Source: Anaeromicropila populeti (GTDB lineage Bacteria; Bacillota; Clostridia; Lachnospirales; Lachnospiraceae). From it: a DNA stretch of 64,000 nt. Below the pieces are notes generated by a model, which searched no databases, was not told where the DNA came from, and saw nothing but the letters and a program-made list of their open reading frames with translations. Position numbers and translations under genes: made by a program. Below, one piece after another: positions 63,035-64,000 of this stretch (position 1 is its first letter; the number at the start of each line of letters is the position of its first letter). Where the stretch lies: assembly GCF_900112775.1 (NCBI RefSeq), contig NZ_FOYZ01000002.1:1-64000 (forward strand). Direction: 5' to 3'.

Positions 63035-64000
63035 ATGGATTATGAAATAGTTGTTATAGGAGGTGGCCCAGCTGGGCTGGCCGCTGCTATTGAAGCGAGA
63101 AAAAATGGAGTGCAAAAAATCTTAGTGGTAGAACGGGATCGTGAACTAGGTGGTATATTGCAGCAATGTATACACAATGGTTTTGGACTTCATGTGTTTA
63201 AAGAAGAACTGACTGGACCAGAATATGCGGAGCGATTTATTAATGAGCTAAAAGAGAATAATATCACCTATTTATTAAATGCAATGGTTCTAGAAATAAC
63301 TCAGGAAAAGGAAGTTCATATAGTAAGTCCTAATGAGGGTTATTTATGTATAAAGGCACAAGCTATTATATTAGCAATGGGTTGCCGGGAAAGAACGGCG
63401 GGAGCCATTGCTATGCCAGGTACTAGACCCGCCGGAGTATATACTGCTGGGACAGCTCAAAGATTTATTAATATGGAAGGTTATATGGTTGGTAAGAAAG
63501 TAGTTATTCTTGGGTCGGGAGACATCGGGCTTATTATGGCAAGAAGAATGACATTAGAAGGAGCAGAAGTTCTGGCTGTTGCTGAGATATTGCCGTTTTC
63601 TGGAGGATTAACAAGGAACATTGTGCAATGCTTAGATGATTTTAATATTCCTTTGTATTTAAGCCATACCGTTACAAAGGTAAAAGGCCATAACCGTGTA
63701 GAAGGAGTTACGATTGCAAAGGTAGATGAAAATAGACGTCCTATTCCAGGAACGGAAATCAATTATGATTGCGATACTTTATTGCTTTCTGTTGGACTAA
63801 TTCCTGAAAATGAAGTTTCAAAAACAGTAGGACTAAAGATTGACCCTAAAACAAATGGACCTATTGTGAATGAGGTTATGGAGACTAGCTCCAATGGTAT
63901 TTTTGCCTGTGGGAATGTAGTTCATGTTCATGATTTAGTTGACTTTGTAACAGAAGAAAGCCGCAGAGCTGGAAGAGGAGCCGCAAGATATGTTCAAAAC
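63035..64000 (+). CDS. FAD/NAD(P)-dependent oxidoreductase, 3' end outside window
   Basis: 322 codons are visible from the ATG after TTAGGAGGTG, with no stop before the window end. It shows a dinucleotide fold EIVVIGGGPAGLAAAIEARK, LGGILQQCIHNGFGLHVFKE, an NAD-binding fold VVILGSGDIGLIMARRM, and SNGIFACGNVVHVHDLVDFV. It is a pyridine-nucleotide-disulphide-type oxidoreductase that follows GlpA-like genes in clostridia, often before a DUF1667 gene. It probably couples glycerol-3-phosphate oxidation to NAD(P). It starts 16 bp after the preceding stop. Confidence 0.88.
   Translation, partial: MDYEIVVIGGGPAGLAAAIEARKNGVQKILVVERDRELGGILQQCIHNGFGLHVFKEELTGPEYAERFINELKENNITYLLNAMVLEITQEKEVHIVSPNEGYLCIKAQAIILAMGCRERTAGAIAMPGTRPAGVYTAGTAQRFINMEGYMVGKKVVILGSGDIGLIMARRMTLEGAEVLAVAEILPFSGGLTRNIVQCLDDFNIPLYLSHTVTKVKGHNRVEGVTIAKVDENRRPIPGTEINYDCDTLLLSVGLIPENEVSKTVGLKIDPKTNGPIVNEVMETSSNGIFACGNVVHVHDLVDFVTEESRRAGRGAARYVQN

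Overview
The window is AT-rich chromosomal DNA from an anaerobic, spore-forming, low-GC Gram-positive bacterium, most likely a member of the Clostridia (Lachnospiraceae-like). The support is gene content rather than a database match: sporulation genes (spoIIR, a SipL/DUF3794-LysM protein, a CotS-like kinase, a YtvI-like protein, veg), a desulfoferrodoxin, a short eukaryote-like ProS, strong AGGAGG ribosome binding sites, TTG/GTG starts, and SAM-I and T-box leaders.

Region 1 (1-12.8 kb) is an accessory island built from a degraded Rhs polymorphic-toxin locus. An IS3-family element has cut off the 5' end of an rhs gene, and the Rhs frame stays open right up to the IS end. The surviving gene carries YD repeats, the Rhs core and a toxin tip, followed by an immunity candidate. 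Downstream are a 681-bp duplicate of the Rhs core and pre-toxin region with an in-frame stop, three copies of a Hint (intein-like) domain, two further toxin tips each with its own partner gene, a decayed ISAs1/H-repeat-type transposase, a SigV/RsiV-like pair, a decayed IS3 element, and a 63-bp Rhs scar just before a CPBP protease and a possible papain-fold toxin. The partner of the third tip looks like an ABC ATPase with its catalytic motifs erased; it is the most unusual protein here.

Region 2 (12.7-24.4 kb) is mostly housekeeping: an MBL-fold protein, a TPR protein with a possible degenerate P-loop, a CBS/DRTGG inorganic pyrophosphatase, a flavin reductase, an OLD-like ATPase/TOPRIM protein with a cysteine cluster, shikimate kinase, MurA, an HD-GYP protein, and metK under a SAM-I riboswitch.

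Region 3 (24.5-45.4 kb) starts with an envelope-stress module (histidine kinase, response regulator, LiaF-like and DUF4097 proteins). It continues with YtvI, an RluA-type pseudouridine synthase, T-box-controlled proS, an MltG-like transglycosylase, CCA transferase, a CotS-like protein, lipoproteins, an esterase, superoxide reductase, QueE/QueD, veg and sipL.

Region 4 (45.4-58.3 kb) has a GntR regulator with ispE, spoIIR, murI, a DUF1934 protein, plsC, a VanY-type carboxypeptidase with a Pro/Thr tail, NAPRTase, a subtilase, a small secreted protein, PanE and a LysR regulator. Region 5 (58.3-64 kb) is a glycerol operon: glpF, glpK, the antiterminator glpP, a GlpA-like oxidoreductase with a [2Fe-2S]-type tail, and a second FAD oxidoreductase running off the window. 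Two leader terminators here share a TGGAGAG box, and a predicted H-type RNA pseudoknot sits just before the oxidoreductase ribosome binding site.
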